A stretch of DNA of 64,000 nt from Thiorhodococcus minor (lineage in GTDB: Bacteria; Pseudomonadota; Gammaproteobacteria; Chromatiales; Chromatiaceae): the NCBI RefSeq assembly GCF_010820565.1, contig NZ_JAAIJQ010000020.1:1-64000 (forward strand), given 5' to 3'. Shown here one piece after another: positions 52,561 to 63,150 of the stretch (its first letter is position 1; each line of letters starts with the position of its first letter). Below the pieces are notes generated by a model. It did not search any database, was not told where the DNA came from, and worked only from the letters and a program-made list of their open reading frames with translations. A program made the translations under genes and the position numbers.

Positions 52561-53151
52561 ATGCGCCGGATGACGTTGCTCACGCTTGCGATCGCCGGCA
52601 TCACAGGACTCGCGGGCTGCGCCCCCGTGCTGGTCGGCGGCACCATTGCCGGCGCCTCGGCGCTCTACGACCGACGCCACTATGAGATCGTCATCGACGA
52701 TCAGCAGATCGAGCTCGCCGCCATGCATGCCTTGGCACAAGACGCCATGGTCGAGCCCAGCTCGCGAATCTCCGCAACCAGCTACAACCGCAGCGTCTTG
52801 TTGACGGGCCAAGCCGACTCCGAAGCGGTCAGGGCACGCGCGGCGGATCTGGTCAGCCGCCTCCCCAAGGTGGAGCGCGTCATCGATGAGATCCGCGTCG
52901 GCCCGCCCATCTCCCTCGCCCAGGAATCCGAGGATGCGCTGATCACCTCACGCGCCAAGCTCGCCCTGACCAAGGTCAAGCTGCCAGACTTCAACCCGAC
53001 CCGGGTCAAGGTGGTCACGGAAGACGCCACCGTCTATCTGCTGGGGCTGGTCACGCCTGAAGAGGCCGACGACGCCGCCGCGCAGATCAGCTATGTCCCG
53101 GGCGTCCAGCAAGTGGTCAAGCTCTTTGAATACGACCCGACAACTCCCTAA
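52561..53151 (+). CDS. dolP: BON-domain outer-membrane lipoprotein DolP
   Basis: Two BON domains after a lipoprotein signal (TLLTLAIAGITGLAGC). First domain: SSRISATSYNRSVLLTGQ...VERVIDEIRVGPPISL. Second domain: NPTRVKVVTEDATVYLLGLV...GVQQVVKLFEY. E. coli DolP supports outer-membrane integrity and BAM function at division sites. Start is taken at ATG 52561 (196 residues, signal at the very N-terminus). In-frame ATGs at 52477 and 52447 would add a Ser-rich leader that masks the signal. The usual diaA between yraN and dolP is absent. Confidence 0.88.
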   Translation: MRRMTLLTLAIAGITGLAGCAPVLVGGTIAGASALYDRRHYEIVIDDQQIELAAMHALAQDAMVEPSSRISATSYNRSVLLTGQADSEAVRARAADLVSRLPKVERVIDEIRVGPPISLAQESEDALITSRAKLALTKVKLPDFNPTRVKVVTEDATVYLLGLVTPEEADDAAAQISYVPGVQQVVKLFEYDPTTP

Positions 53152-53167
53152 GCTCAGCAAGGGCTTC

Positions 53168-54535
53168 TTGAGCAGCCTCAAGAAGGTCGCAGGCAAGGGC
53201 GGCCTCTTGACCGACCCCGGCGACTGCTGGCCCTACGGCTACGACAACTCGAGACGCCAGGCACTGCCCCAGGCCGTCGTCTTCGCATCGCGCGAGGAGC
53301 AGGTCGGCGGCCTGGTGCGACTCTGTACCGACGCCGGGGTTCCGCTCACCGCACGCGGCCTGGGCACGGGCACTACCGGAGCCACCGTCCCGGACCGTGG
53401 CGGCATCGTGCTCTCCTTCGAGCGCATGGATCGCATCCTACGTATCGCGCCGGAAGATCGTCTCGCTGTGGTGCAGCCCGGCGTCATCAACGCATCCCTG
53501 CAAAGGGCCGCCGAGAGCGTCGGCTTTTTCTGGCCACCCGACCCGACCAGCGCCGCGACCTGCACCATCGGCGGCAATCTCGCCTACAACTCGGCGGGAC
53601 CGCGCGCGGTAAAATACGGCACGCCGCGCGACAATACGCTCGGCCTGCGGGCCGTCAGCGGCGCTGGAGACATCCTCAAGACGGGCGTGCAGACCACGAA
53701 GGGCGTCGTCGGCTACGACCTAACGCGGCTGATCATCGGCTCCGAAGGCACCCTAGCACTCATCACCGAGGCCACCCTCAAGCTCACGCCGCTCCCCGAG
53801 GCCAAGCGCACGCTTCGCGCGACCTACGCGGATATCCATGCCGCCGCGCAGGCCGTCTCCGCGATCATGGCGCAGCCGGTCACACCCTGCGCCTTGGAGT
53901 TCATGGACAGCTCGGCGATCGACATGGTGAGCAGCTATGCTGGACTCGACCTTCCCGAGGGCGCCGGCGCGCTGCTGATGATCGAGGTCGACGGTCCGGC
54001 GGCCTGTATCGACGAGGCCCAGGCCGCCGTGGGCGAAGCGGCGCGCGGTCCAGGCTTGCTCGAGCTCAGACTCGCCCAGAGCGCCCAGGAAGTCGCGGCC
54101 CTCTGGAAGACCCGCAAGGCACTCTCGCCCGCGCTGCGTCATATCGCGCCCAAGAAGATCAATGAGGACGTCGTGGTGCCAGTCTCGCGGATGGGGGAGT
54201 TCATCGACGCCCTCGAGCGCCTCTCGCGCGAGACAGGGATCCGCATCGTCAACTTCGGCCACGCGGGCAACGGCAACATCCACGTCAATCTGCTCATTAA
54301 CCCAGACGACGCGGAAGAAGTCGCACGGGCAGCCGAGTGCCTGGACGCGGTCTTTTCACTGGTCTTGCGACTGGATGGAAGCCTGTCGGGCGAGCATGGC
54401 GTCGGCCTCGAGAAACGCGACTTCGTGCATCGCGAGCTGGACCCTGTCGCACTGAGGCTGATGCACGAGATTCGGAGCCGCTTCGATCCCAAGGGCATCC
54501 TGAGCCCGGGCAAGTCCCTGCCAGCGCCCGACTGA
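53168..54535 (+). CDS. glcD: FAD-linked 2-hydroxyacid dehydrogenase, GlcD-like
   Basis: VAO-type flavoprotein oxidising a D-2-hydroxyacid such as glycolate or D-lactate. The FAD domain has LTARGLGTGTTGATVPDRGGIVLSF in part, VVQPGVINASLQRAAESVGF, TIGGNLAYNSAGPRAVKYGT and GVVGYDLTRLIIGSEGTLALIT. The C-terminal catalytic region shows KKINEDVVVPVSRMGEFIDAL, NFGHAGNGNIHVN and LSGEHGVGLEKRDF. Start is set at TTG 53168, just after dolP; ATG 53093, overlapping dolP, is the alternative. It is the only GlcD candidate in the window and glcEF lack one, so it is likely their third subunit. D-lactate dehydrogenase is the alternative. Confidence 0.8.
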   Translation: MSSLKKVAGKGGLLTDPGDCWPYGYDNSRRQALPQAVVFASREEQVGGLVRLCTDAGVPLTARGLGTGTTGATVPDRGGIVLSFERMDRILRIAPEDRLAVVQPGVINASLQRAAESVGFFWPPDPTSAATCTIGGNLAYNSAGPRAVKYGTPRDNTLGLRAVSGAGDILKTGVQTTKGVVGYDLTRLIIGSEGTLALITEATLKLTPLPEAKRTLRATYADIHAAAQAVSAIMAQPVTPCALEFMDSSAIDMVSSYAGLDLPEGAGALLMIEVDGPAACIDEAQAAVGEAARGPGLLELRLAQSAQEVAALWKTRKALSPALRHIAPKKINEDVVVPVSRMGEFIDALERLSRETGIRIVNFGHAGNGNIHVNLLINPDDAEEVARAAECLDAVFSLVLRLDGSLSGEHGVGLEKRDFVHRELDPVALRLMHEIRSRFDPKGILSPGKSLPAPD

Positions 54536-54546
54536 GACAGGGCTCT

Positions 54547-56814
<2,268 letters not shown>

Positions 56815-57159
56815 CGAGGGCTGCTCCACGCGGCTAGATTGAAAGTCCGAAACGCCCACGCCTAACGCTTGTCTTTCGAGCTCTGGATCTTTGATCTGGG
56901 CCCCCTGCTCGGGACGGCATCGTCATCCTGTCAATGAGAAGCGGCACTCTCGGCCAGCGGCCGCGCCCGAAAGCCTCCCGGAAGCGGGTCAGACTGCCGC
57001 GGCCCGCACAGCCACTTTCCAGCCAGCCATCAGCCAAGTCCTCGACCTTTGCAGGCGATGCTCCCTGAGGGCACGGCAGCCCGACCCCCAAACGCGCGCA
57101 GACCGGCACGCCCGCCTGCTCGAGTGAAGCGCAATAGGCACAAGCCCCCCGGACGTCCA
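56815..57159. other. Spacer between rppH and ptsP
   Basis: 345 bases with no gene supported. GC-rich, with no strong hairpin-plus-T terminator seen. In E. coli the two genes are close together; here the gap suggests a separate ptsP promoter. Confidence 0.4.
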
Positions 57160-57699
57160 TCATGGGCAGCGCTGGCGCATCATCCGGGAGGAATCACGGT
57201 AAGGGCTGGCCCGCTCCGGAACGCCTTCAGGGTAGAGTGTCGGCGCCAGCTCTTCCAAGGCCTGCTGGTAGACGTGCCGCTTGAAATACACCACCTCGTA
57301 CAGTGGCTGCCAATACCTCACCCAGCGCCAGGCATCGAACTCCGGCTTGTCCGTATGATCGAGACAAAAGGCGTCCTCGCCACAATCGACGCGAAGCATG
57401 AACCAGATCTGCTTCTGGCCGATGCATGTCGGGCCGCAATGCCGCCGAATATAGCGCTTGGGGAGGTGATAGCGCAGCCAGCCACGCGTCGAGCCCAGAA
57501 TAGTGACCTGCTCTTCGCGAAGACCAACCTCCTCCTCGAGCTCCCGGTACATCGCCTCTTCCGGCGTCTCGCTGGGATTGATGCCGCCCTGTGGAAACTG
57601 CCATGCGTTTTGACCAACGCGGCGTCCCCAGAATAGGCGGCGGTCTCGATTGCTCAGGATGATGCCGACATTGGGCCTAAAACCGTCGCGGTCGATCAA
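57160..57699 (-). CDS. rppH: RNA pyrophosphohydrolase RppH
   Basis: Nudix enzyme that removes pyrophosphate from mRNA 5' ends to trigger decay, 179 residues. [38 protein letters not shown], Nudix box REL-EEEVGL in [48 protein letters not shown]. Start is TTG 57699; the only nearby ATG is in another frame. Confidence 0.96.
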   Translation of the reverse strand: MIDRDGFRPNVGIILSNRDRRLFWGRRVGQNAWQFPQGGINPSETPEEAMYRELEEEVGLREEQVTILGSTRGWLRYHLPKRYIRRHCGPTCIGQKQIWFMLRVDCGEDAFCLDHTDKPEFDAWRWVRYWQPLYEVVYFKRHVYQQALEELAPTLYPEGVPERASPYRDSSRMMRQRCP

Positions 57700-57945
57700 G
57701 GATGCTCATCCCGTTGGCGTGTTTCTGGCATTTTTCCATAGTCGATGCGATCGCGGCAAGCCAGCCTAAGAGCATAAGGGATTTCCAATCAACAGCTTGG
57801 TCATGGAGATTGGTGGCCACGACGGCCCGAGCCGAGCACCCGCGCGGAAGCGCGCGAGCCGCCCGGGGCCGCGCTCGGCTAGAATGCCGGACCATGGCGG
57901 TCGAATTTAGACCCTAGCATCTTTCGGTTTCCTTGGAGCCGCCGC

Positions 57946-58602
57946 ATGGCACTGGCAATCTTCGACCTGGACAACACCCTGCTCGACGGGGATTCGGACT
58001 ACCTCTGGGGATGCTTCCTCGCAAGCTGCGGCATCGTCGATGGCGCGCACTACGAGCGCGAGAACGAGCGCTTCTATCTTGAATATCAGGCAGGCACCCT
58101 GGATATCGCGGAGTTCTTGCGGTTCTCACTGAGGCCCCTGAGAGACCACCCGCGCAGCCAGATGGAAGCGCTGCGCGCCCGCTTCGTCGAAGAGCAGATC
58201 GCGCCGATCATGCTGCCAGCAGCCTACGACCTGATCGCCACGCACAAGGCATCCGGTGACACGCCGCTGATCATCACCGCGACCAACGCCTTCGTCACCG
58301 CCCCGATCGCAGCGCGGTTCCGCGTCGACCACCTGATCGCGACCTTGCCGGAAGAACGTGACGGCGTCTACACGGGGGAAGTCTCGGGCGTGCCTTCGTT
58401 CCGCGAAGGCAAGGTGACCCGACTCCAAGCCTGGCTCGAGGATCAAGGGATGACGTTGGAAGGCAGCGCCTTCTACAGCGACTCGCACAACGACATCCCA
58501 CTGCTCGAGCGTGTCGATCGCCCCGTCGCCGTGGACCCGGACGACCGACTGCGCGAAACCGCCCAGGCACGCGGCTGGCCGATCCTCTCCTTGCGCGGCT
58601 AG
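57946..58602 (+). CDS. HAD-IB family phosphatase (SerB-like)
   Basis: Soluble phosphatase of 218 residues. HAD motifs are AIFDLDNTLLDGDSDYLWG (I), IITATNAFVT (II), a Lys in REGKVTRLQ (III) and YSDSHNDIPLLE (IV). Subclass IB resembles phosphoserine or histidinol phosphatase. The same family is commonly found divergent from rppH in gammaproteobacteria. Start ATG with GGAG 8 nt upstream. The substrate is unknown. Confidence 0.9.
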   Translation: MALAIFDLDNTLLDGDSDYLWGCFLASCGIVDGAHYERENERFYLEYQAGTLDIAEFLRFSLRPLRDHPRSQMEALRARFVEEQIAPIMLPAAYDLIATHKASGDTPLIITATNAFVTAPIAARFRVDHLIATLPEERDGVYTGEVSGVPSFREGKVTRLQAWLEDQGMTLEGSAFYSDSHNDIPLLERVDRPVAVDPDDRLRETAQARGWPILSLRG

Positions 58603-58665
58603 CGCCTCTAGCGGTTAGAGCCTCTGCCGGGTAGCAGCTCTATCGGTTAGCGCCTCTTCGGCAGC
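58602..58665 (+). repeat. Degenerate 16-bp tandem repeat, four units
   Basis: Units GCGCCTCTAGCGGTTA, GAGCCTCTGCCGGGTA, GCAGCTCTATCGGTTA and GCGCCTCTTCGGCAGC follow directly from the last base of the HAD-phosphatase stop codon. The last unit is diverged. Confidence 0.65.
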
Positions 58666-58759
58666 GGCGGTCATCGGTCCGTCATCACCCCCACATCAGC
58701 ACGCAACAGTCGAGAAATACCATAGCCCTCTAGACATCAACCAGCTCAGAGGGCATTCA

Positions 58760-59521
58760 ATGGTCGCGTCTGCATCTGCGTCGACCGCCAAGCGCGGCGA
58801 GCGCCTCTTCGTCGAGATCGCAACGTCCGAGCGGGAGGTCCGCGAGGCGCAACGACTGAGGTACCGCGTCTTCGGCCTGGAAATGGGGGCTAAGCTCAAG
58901 GGCGCCCAAGGCTTGGACAGCGACGAGATCGACGACCACTGCAAGCACCTCCTCGTGCGCGAATCCAAGACGGGCCAGGTGGTTGGATGCACCCGCATCC
59001 TCACCGACGACAGCGCCGCGCGGCTCGGCCGCTTCTACTCCGAGAGCGAGTTCGAGCTCGAGCCCATCAAGCAGCTCCCGGGCCGCCGTCTCGAGGTTGG
59101 GCGCACCTGCATCGCCCCCGAGTTCCGCTCCGGCTCCGCCATCGCAGTGCTTTGGTCGGGACTGGCGGGATTCATCCAGATGCACGGCTTCGACTACCTC
59201 TTCGGCTGCGCCAGCGTCCCGCTCGGCGAGCAGGACCTTCAGGCCGCGGCCATCATGAATCGGCTCAGGCGGCAGGCCATGGCGCCGCCCGCGCTGCGCG
59301 TGACGCCGCGCGCGCCCTTGCTCACCACTCAGGTACCCGGCGACGTCCTGGATGCGCCGCTGCCGCCACTCGTGCGCGCCTATGTGCGCCTTGGCGCCAA
59401 GGTCTGCGGCGAGCCCTGCCGCGACCCGGATTTCGGCGTCGCCGACGTGCTCATGCTGCTCGATGTGGACGCGCTCAACCCGGCCTATTCGAGGCACTTC
59501 CTCGACCGCATTTCGAGCTGA
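58760..59521 (+). CDS. olsB: OlsB-like GNAT N-acyltransferase
   Basis: 253 residues of the Acetyltransf_5/OlsB-hemolysin type, which uses acyl-ACP. EVREAQRLRYRVFGLEMGA, VGCTRILTDDSAARLGRFYSESEF, RRLEVGRTCIAPEFRSG, FDYLFGCASVPLGEQ. OlsB attaches a 3-hydroxy fatty acid to ornithine, making lyso-ornithine lipid. The start ATG has GAGGG upstream. The next gene, 10 nt away, is an OlsA-like O-acyltransferase, which strongly favours the ornithine-lipid reading. Other amino acids or amines as acceptor remain possible. Confidence 0.7.
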   Translation: MVASASASTAKRGERLFVEIATSEREVREAQRLRYRVFGLEMGAKLKGAQGLDSDEIDDHCKHLLVRESKTGQVVGCTRILTDDSAARLGRFYSESEFELEPIKQLPGRRLEVGRTCIAPEFRSGSAIAVLWSGLAGFIQMHGFDYLFGCASVPLGEQDLQAAAIMNRLRRQAMAPPALRVTPRAPLLTTQVPGDVLDAPLPPLVRAYVRLGAKVCGEPCRDPDFGVADVLMLLDVDALNPAYSRHFLDRISS

Positions 59522-59531
59522 CGACAGACTC

Positions 59532-60365
59532 ATGATCGCACGCGTGACCTACCGCGGCCTGCGGGTCGCCGAGCACCTCATCACAGGCGCTGTCATTGCC
59601 GCCTACGTCCGGGCCAGATACGGCAGGGCCGAGCGTCCGCCCGCATGGCTACCGGCGGCCGTGCGCTGGTGGCACGCGCGCCTCTGCCGGGCACTCGGGA
59701 TCGAGATCGAGGTACGGGGGCGCCTCGCCCACGGCTGCCTCCTCGTCGGAAACCATATCTCCTGGCTGGACATCCCGGCGATTGGGGCGCAGGACAACAT
59801 CGGCTTCCTCTCCAAGTCCGACGTTCGGCACTGGCCGCTGATCGGCTGGATGGCCGAGATCGCGGGAACGCGCTTCATCGAGCGCGGCGGGAACCAATCC
59901 AGCCAGGTCTTCGACCACCTCCGCTCGGACCTGATGCGGGGTCGCGCCGTCATGATCTTTCCCGAGGGCACGACCACGGATGGCGATTCGGTGAAGCGCT
60001 TCCACCCGCGACTGCTCGCCGCCGCGCAAGCCCCTGATCTCGGCATCCAGCCCGTTGCGATCAGCTACCACAGGGGCGACGACCCGGCACCAGACCAAGA
60101 CGCGCCCTATGTCGGCGAGGACAGCCTGGCCGCCAATCTGTGGCGACTGCTGCGTCACCCAAACCTCATTGCCAAGATTCGCTTTCTCCCGCCCATCCGA
60201 GACACGCAAGGCGAGCAGCGCCGCGCCCTTGCCGAGCGCACCCGAGCCGCTGTGCTCGAGGCGCTGGACCTACCTCAGTATCAGCGCGCCAAACCGCCAA
60301 TCACGGACGAGGCGCTTCAACCTGATGCGCGACGCCCCGCGCCCAGCCAGGTCTGTGTGTCATGA
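59532..60365 (+). CDS. olsA: OlsA/PlsC-like O-acyltransferase
   Basis: Membrane-associated acyltransferase, 278 residues. Catalytic motif NHISWLD (HX4D), glycerol-phosphate-type motif FPEGTT, and substrate segment GTRFIERGG are intact. With the preceding OlsB-like gene it probably adds the second acyl chain to lyso-ornithine lipid; lysophosphatidate acylation is the alternative. Start ATG 59532; a longer frame from 59352 only overlaps the previous gene. Confidence 0.75.
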   Translation: MIARVTYRGLRVAEHLITGAVIAAYVRARYGRAERPPAWLPAAVRWWHARLCRALGIEIEVRGRLAHGCLLVGNHISWLDIPAIGAQDNIGFLSKSDVRHWPLIGWMAEIAGTRFIERGGNQSSQVFDHLRSDLMRGRAVMIFPEGTTTDGDSVKRFHPRLLAAAQAPDLGIQPVAISYHRGDDPAPDQDAPYVGEDSLAANLWRLLRHPNLIAKIRFLPPIRDTQGEQRRALAERTRAAVLEALDLPQYQRAKPPITDEALQPDARRPAPSQVCVS

Positions 60366-61600
60366 CCCAGCCTCACGAGCACGCCGAGACCATCAGGGCG
60401 GGGTACCGACCGCTGAGGATCGCGATCATCACCGAGACCTATCCGCCGGAGATCAATGGGGTGGCCAACACCATGATCCACCTCGCCGAAGGACTGGGCG
60501 GAAAAGGTCATCGGATCCAATTGGTCCGGCCCCGACAGCAAGCCGACAGGGGCGACCGAGGCGATCCGCAAACCAGCCCGATCGACCTGCATCTGGTCCC
60601 CGGGCTACCGATTCCCGGATATCGCGGACTGAGATTCGGCCTTCCCGTCTATTGGCGACTGCGACGCCTCTGGCACCGCACCAAGCCGGACCTCGTCTAC
60701 ATCGCGACGCAAGGGCCACTTGGCCACGCCGCCCTCTCGGCCGCGCGGACGTTGAAGATTTCGACGGTCACCGGGTTTCATACGCAATTCCACCAATACA
60801 GTCAGCACTACGGACTGGGAATCCTGTCGCACAAGATCGCTGAGACACTGCGCCACTTCCACAACAAGTCGGACGCGACCCTGGTGCCCACGGCCGATCT
60901 CAAGTCCCAGCTCTCCGCCGACGGCTTCGAGAACGTCCACGTCTTCGGGCGCGGCGTCGACATCGAGCGCTTCTCGCCGAAATGGCGCAGCCAGGACTTG
61001 CGGCGCAGCTGGGGCTGCGCCGAAGATGAGCTGGCCGTCCTCTATGTCGGTCGCGTCGCCGCCGAAAAGAACCTGGAGCTCGCCCGCGACGCCTTCGAGG
61101 CGATCGAGGGCTCAGGCATTCGGGCGAAGCTGGTCCTCGTCGGCGATGGCCCCGAGCGCGCGCAGCTGCAGCGTGAGCGCCCGGATTTCGTCTTCACCGG
61201 CGCCAAGGTCGGCACCGAGCTCTCGGCGCACTATGCTTCCGGGGATGCCTTCCTCTTCCCCAGCCTGACCGAGACCTTCGGCAATGTCGTCACCGAGGCG
61301 ATGGCGAGCGGACTTCCCGTGATCGCCTTTGATTATGCGGCTGCACACACGCACATAGAATCAGGGGTCAATGGGATCGCCGTGCCGATGGACGATCGCC
61401 AAGGCTACCTCGAGGCGGCCCGCCAGGCCGCATCGGATATCGGCTATTTGAGGAGGATGGGCACCGCGGCCAGGGCGGCCGCGGAGGACATCAGTTGGGA
61501 TCGGGCTCTGGGCAAGGTCGAAGCGCGTCTCTTCGACGTGATCGCCCGACGACGTGGAGCGGAGGCTTGTCATGCAGCTATGGCTACATCGTCTGAATGA
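60362..61600 (+). CDS. GT4-family lipid or polysaccharide glycosyltransferase
   Basis: 412 residues, GT-B fold. N-terminal IAIITETYPPEINGVANTM and TGFHTQFHQYSQHYGLG are typical of the MgtA/SQD2 branch that glycosylates diacylglycerol or phosphatidylinositol-like acceptors with GDP-mannose or UDP-sulfoquinovose. C-terminal VGRVAAEKNLELA, LVGDGPERAQL, SLTETFGNVVTEAMASGLPV contains the EX7E element. ATGA overlap with the olsA-like gene. The donor sugar cannot be read from the sequence. Confidence 0.82.
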   Translation: MTQPHEHAETIRAGYRPLRIAIITETYPPEINGVANTMIHLAEGLGGKGHRIQLVRPRQQADRGDRGDPQTSPIDLHLVPGLPIPGYRGLRFGLPVYWRLRRLWHRTKPDLVYIATQGPLGHAALSAARTLKISTVTGFHTQFHQYSQHYGLGILSHKIAETLRHFHNKSDATLVPTADLKSQLSADGFENVHVFGRGVDIERFSPKWRSQDLRRSWGCAEDELAVLYVGRVAAEKNLELARDAFEAIEGSGIRAKLVLVGDGPERAQLQRERPDFVFTGAKVGTELSAHYASGDAFLFPSLTETFGNVVTEAMASGLPVIAFDYAAAHTHIESGVNGIAVPMDDRQGYLEAARQAASDIGYLRRMGTAARAAAEDISWDRALGKVEARLFDVIARRRGAEACHAAMATSSE

Positions 61601-62102
61601 TCGCGAGGTCTCGATCTGCCGCACCTGGGGCCGCCTCTCTCACCAGAGGCACTGGATTCAGCGCGGCTTCGCCGTCGTCAGCCGGCTTGGGGATGGCGTC
61701 TTCTGGTACAGCCTGATCGCCCTCCTACCCCTGATCTACGGATTCACGGGCCTAGAGGCGGGTCTTCACATGCTGGCGACGGGCGGTGCCGCGCTTCTGC
61801 TCTACAAATCGCTGAAGGGTGTCACACGCCGCGAGCGGCCCTGCCACCACGTGCATGACCTCCCCGCCCTAGTACCGCCGCTAGACCACTACAGCTTCCC
61901 GTCCGGACACACCCTCCACGCGGTCAGCTTCTCGACCGTTGCCATCTACTATTTTCCCGAGCTGGCCTGGCTGCTGGTGCCCTTCACGACCCTGGTTGCC
62001 TGCTCCAGGATCGTCCTCGGCCTGCACTACCCCAGCGACGTGCTCGTTGCCATCCTGATCGGCCTAGGCCTCGCCTACAGCGGAATCTCCATCGTCGGCT
62101 AG
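61572..62102 (+). CDS. PAP2-family membrane phosphatase
   Basis: 176 residues with about five TM helices. The three phosphatase motifs are KGVTRRERP, YSFPSGHT and SRIVLGLHYPSD. It could dephosphorylate phosphatidate or undecaprenyl pyrophosphate. Start ATG 61572 with GGAGG 7 nt upstream, inside the end of the glycosyltransferase gene (29-nt overlap), so it belongs to the same operon and may supply diacylglycerol to the glycosyltransferase. Confidence 0.88.
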   Translation: MQLWLHRLNDREVSICRTWGRLSHQRHWIQRGFAVVSRLGDGVFWYSLIALLPLIYGFTGLEAGLHMLATGGAALLLYKSLKGVTRRERPCHHVHDLPALVPPLDHYSFPSGHTLHAVSFSTVAIYYFPELAWLLVPFTTLVACSRIVLGLHYPSDVLVAILIGLGLAYSGISIVG

Positions 62103-62106
62103 ACGG

Positions 62107-62141
62107 CCGCCAGCCGCCAGCCGCCAGCCGCCAGCCGCCAG
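62107..62141 (+). repeat. 7-bp tandem repeat, five CCGCCAG units
   Basis: Five perfect copies of CCGCCAG, directly after the PAP2 stop codon. A heptamer repeat of this kind is prone to slippage. Confidence 0.9.
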
Positions 62142-62178
62142 GGCGAGCTTAGGCGGATCCCGAGAATCCTCGTACCAG

Positions 62179-62234
62179 TCGCCCGCAAGCGGGCTCCTAC
62201 GGCGCCGCCTCCGTAGGAGCCCGCTTGCGGGCGA
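62179..62234. repeat. REP-like palindrome with perfect 24-bp arms
   Basis: Arms 62179-62202 and 62211-62234 are exact reverse complements around an 8-nt loop; each contains CCCGCAAGCGGGCTCCTAC or its complement. The core resembles the GTAGGAGC-type REP sequences of gammaproteobacteria mobilised by RAYT transposases. No transposase is nearby. It lies downstream of the PAP2 gene. Confidence 0.85.
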
Positions 62235-62428
62235 TGCTTGGGGCACGGACCAGGGAAATGATCGACGGAAAGCTCATTGTCCGCATCCCGTTACTCATTT
62301 CCGGAGTGATGGAATGACCGGTAGGAAGATTTCGGGAAATCGCCTAAGCGTCCAGCGGCGAGGTTACTGGCAGCGCAGGCTGGAGGCTGGTCAAGTATCA
62401 CCACATACCCTGCAAAACGAGCAGGCAT

Positions 62429-62454
62429 AAAAAAAGCCAGGCAATGCCTGGCTT
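62429..62454 (-). terminator. Rho-independent terminator of the sulfur globule gene
   Basis: On the minus strand AAGCCAGG, loop CATTG, CCTGGCTT is followed by a run of seven T. It lies 23 nt past the stop codon of the sulfur globule gene. Confidence 0.9.
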
Positions 62455-62476
62455 TTCATCGGACCAAGATCCGATC

Positions 62477-62854
62477 TTACTTCGACTCGGACTGAGCCGG
62501 AGCCGCAGGCATTGCAGGCATCGCGCCGTAAGGAGCGCCGTAAGGCATGGCATAAGGAGCGCCGCCCCAGCCACCGTACGGATAGCCGTAGCCGCCGTAG
62601 GGGTAGCCGTAGCCATAGTAAGGAGCGCCGTAACCATGGCCGTAGCCGCGACCATAACCACGCCCATAGCCGCGACCGCCGCCGCTCATGCTCATGTTGA
62701 AGTCGCCGTAGCCGTCGCCGAAGAAGTCATCCATCCAATCGCCCATGCCGGAGCCATAGCCAGGACCGCCCCAGCCCGGACCCCACCATGCGGAAGCGGT
62801 AGCGGAAGCACCCAGAAGCGCGGCGATAGCGGCAGCAGTAGCAAGCTTTTTCAT
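62477..62854 (-). CDS. sgp: Sulfur globule protein precursor (Sgp family)
   Basis: Structural envelope protein of the periplasmic sulfur globules that purple sulfur bacteria form when oxidising sulfide. 125 residues: signal peptide [21 protein letters not shown] cut after an AxA site, then about 103 residues dominated by Gly, Tyr and Trp. It has [35 protein letters not shown] and [15 protein letters not shown] repeats and ends AQSESK. No Cys in the mature part. Start ATG 62854 with GGAGA upstream. Whether it is the SgpA/B or SgpC type cannot be settled by eye. Monocistronic with its own promoter and terminator. Confidence 0.9.
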   Translation of the reverse strand: MKKLATAAAIAALLGASATASAWWGPGWGGPGYGSGMGDWMDDFFGDGYGDFNMSMSGGGRGYGRGYGRGYGHGYGAPYYGYGYPYGGYGYPYGGWGGAPYAMPYGAPYGAMPAMPAAPAQSESK

Positions 62855-62920
62855 CTGTTCTCTCCAGATCGTTGGTATCGTTGGCAGCAAGCGTGGCCGT
62901 TTCTTGCGACCACGGGGAGG

Positions 62921-62948
62921 ATTATATTAGAAAATAATTAAATAGCAA
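62921..62948 (-). promoter_or_regulatory. Strong promoter of the sulfur globule gene
   Basis: A perfect -10 TATAAT (62921-62926) and -35 TTGCTA (62943-62948) are 16 nt apart on the minus strand, within an AT-rich island (62921-62975) that stands out from the GC-rich surroundings and could act as an UP element. Confidence 0.7.
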
Positions 62949-63150
62949 ACTACAGTTAGCTATCATTATCTCCAAATCGATCACCCCTCCCTATCGACGA
63001 TCGATTCTGCAGGACGCCACCTCTCATCAGGGACAGCTGCGGCAGAGCAAGCCGTCAGGATGCGCGTCAAACCCATAAGCCTCGAGCCGTTTCGTGTTTC
63101 GAGACCTAAACCTAATCAAGCGACTCCGGCCCAAGTATCCGTAAAACTAC

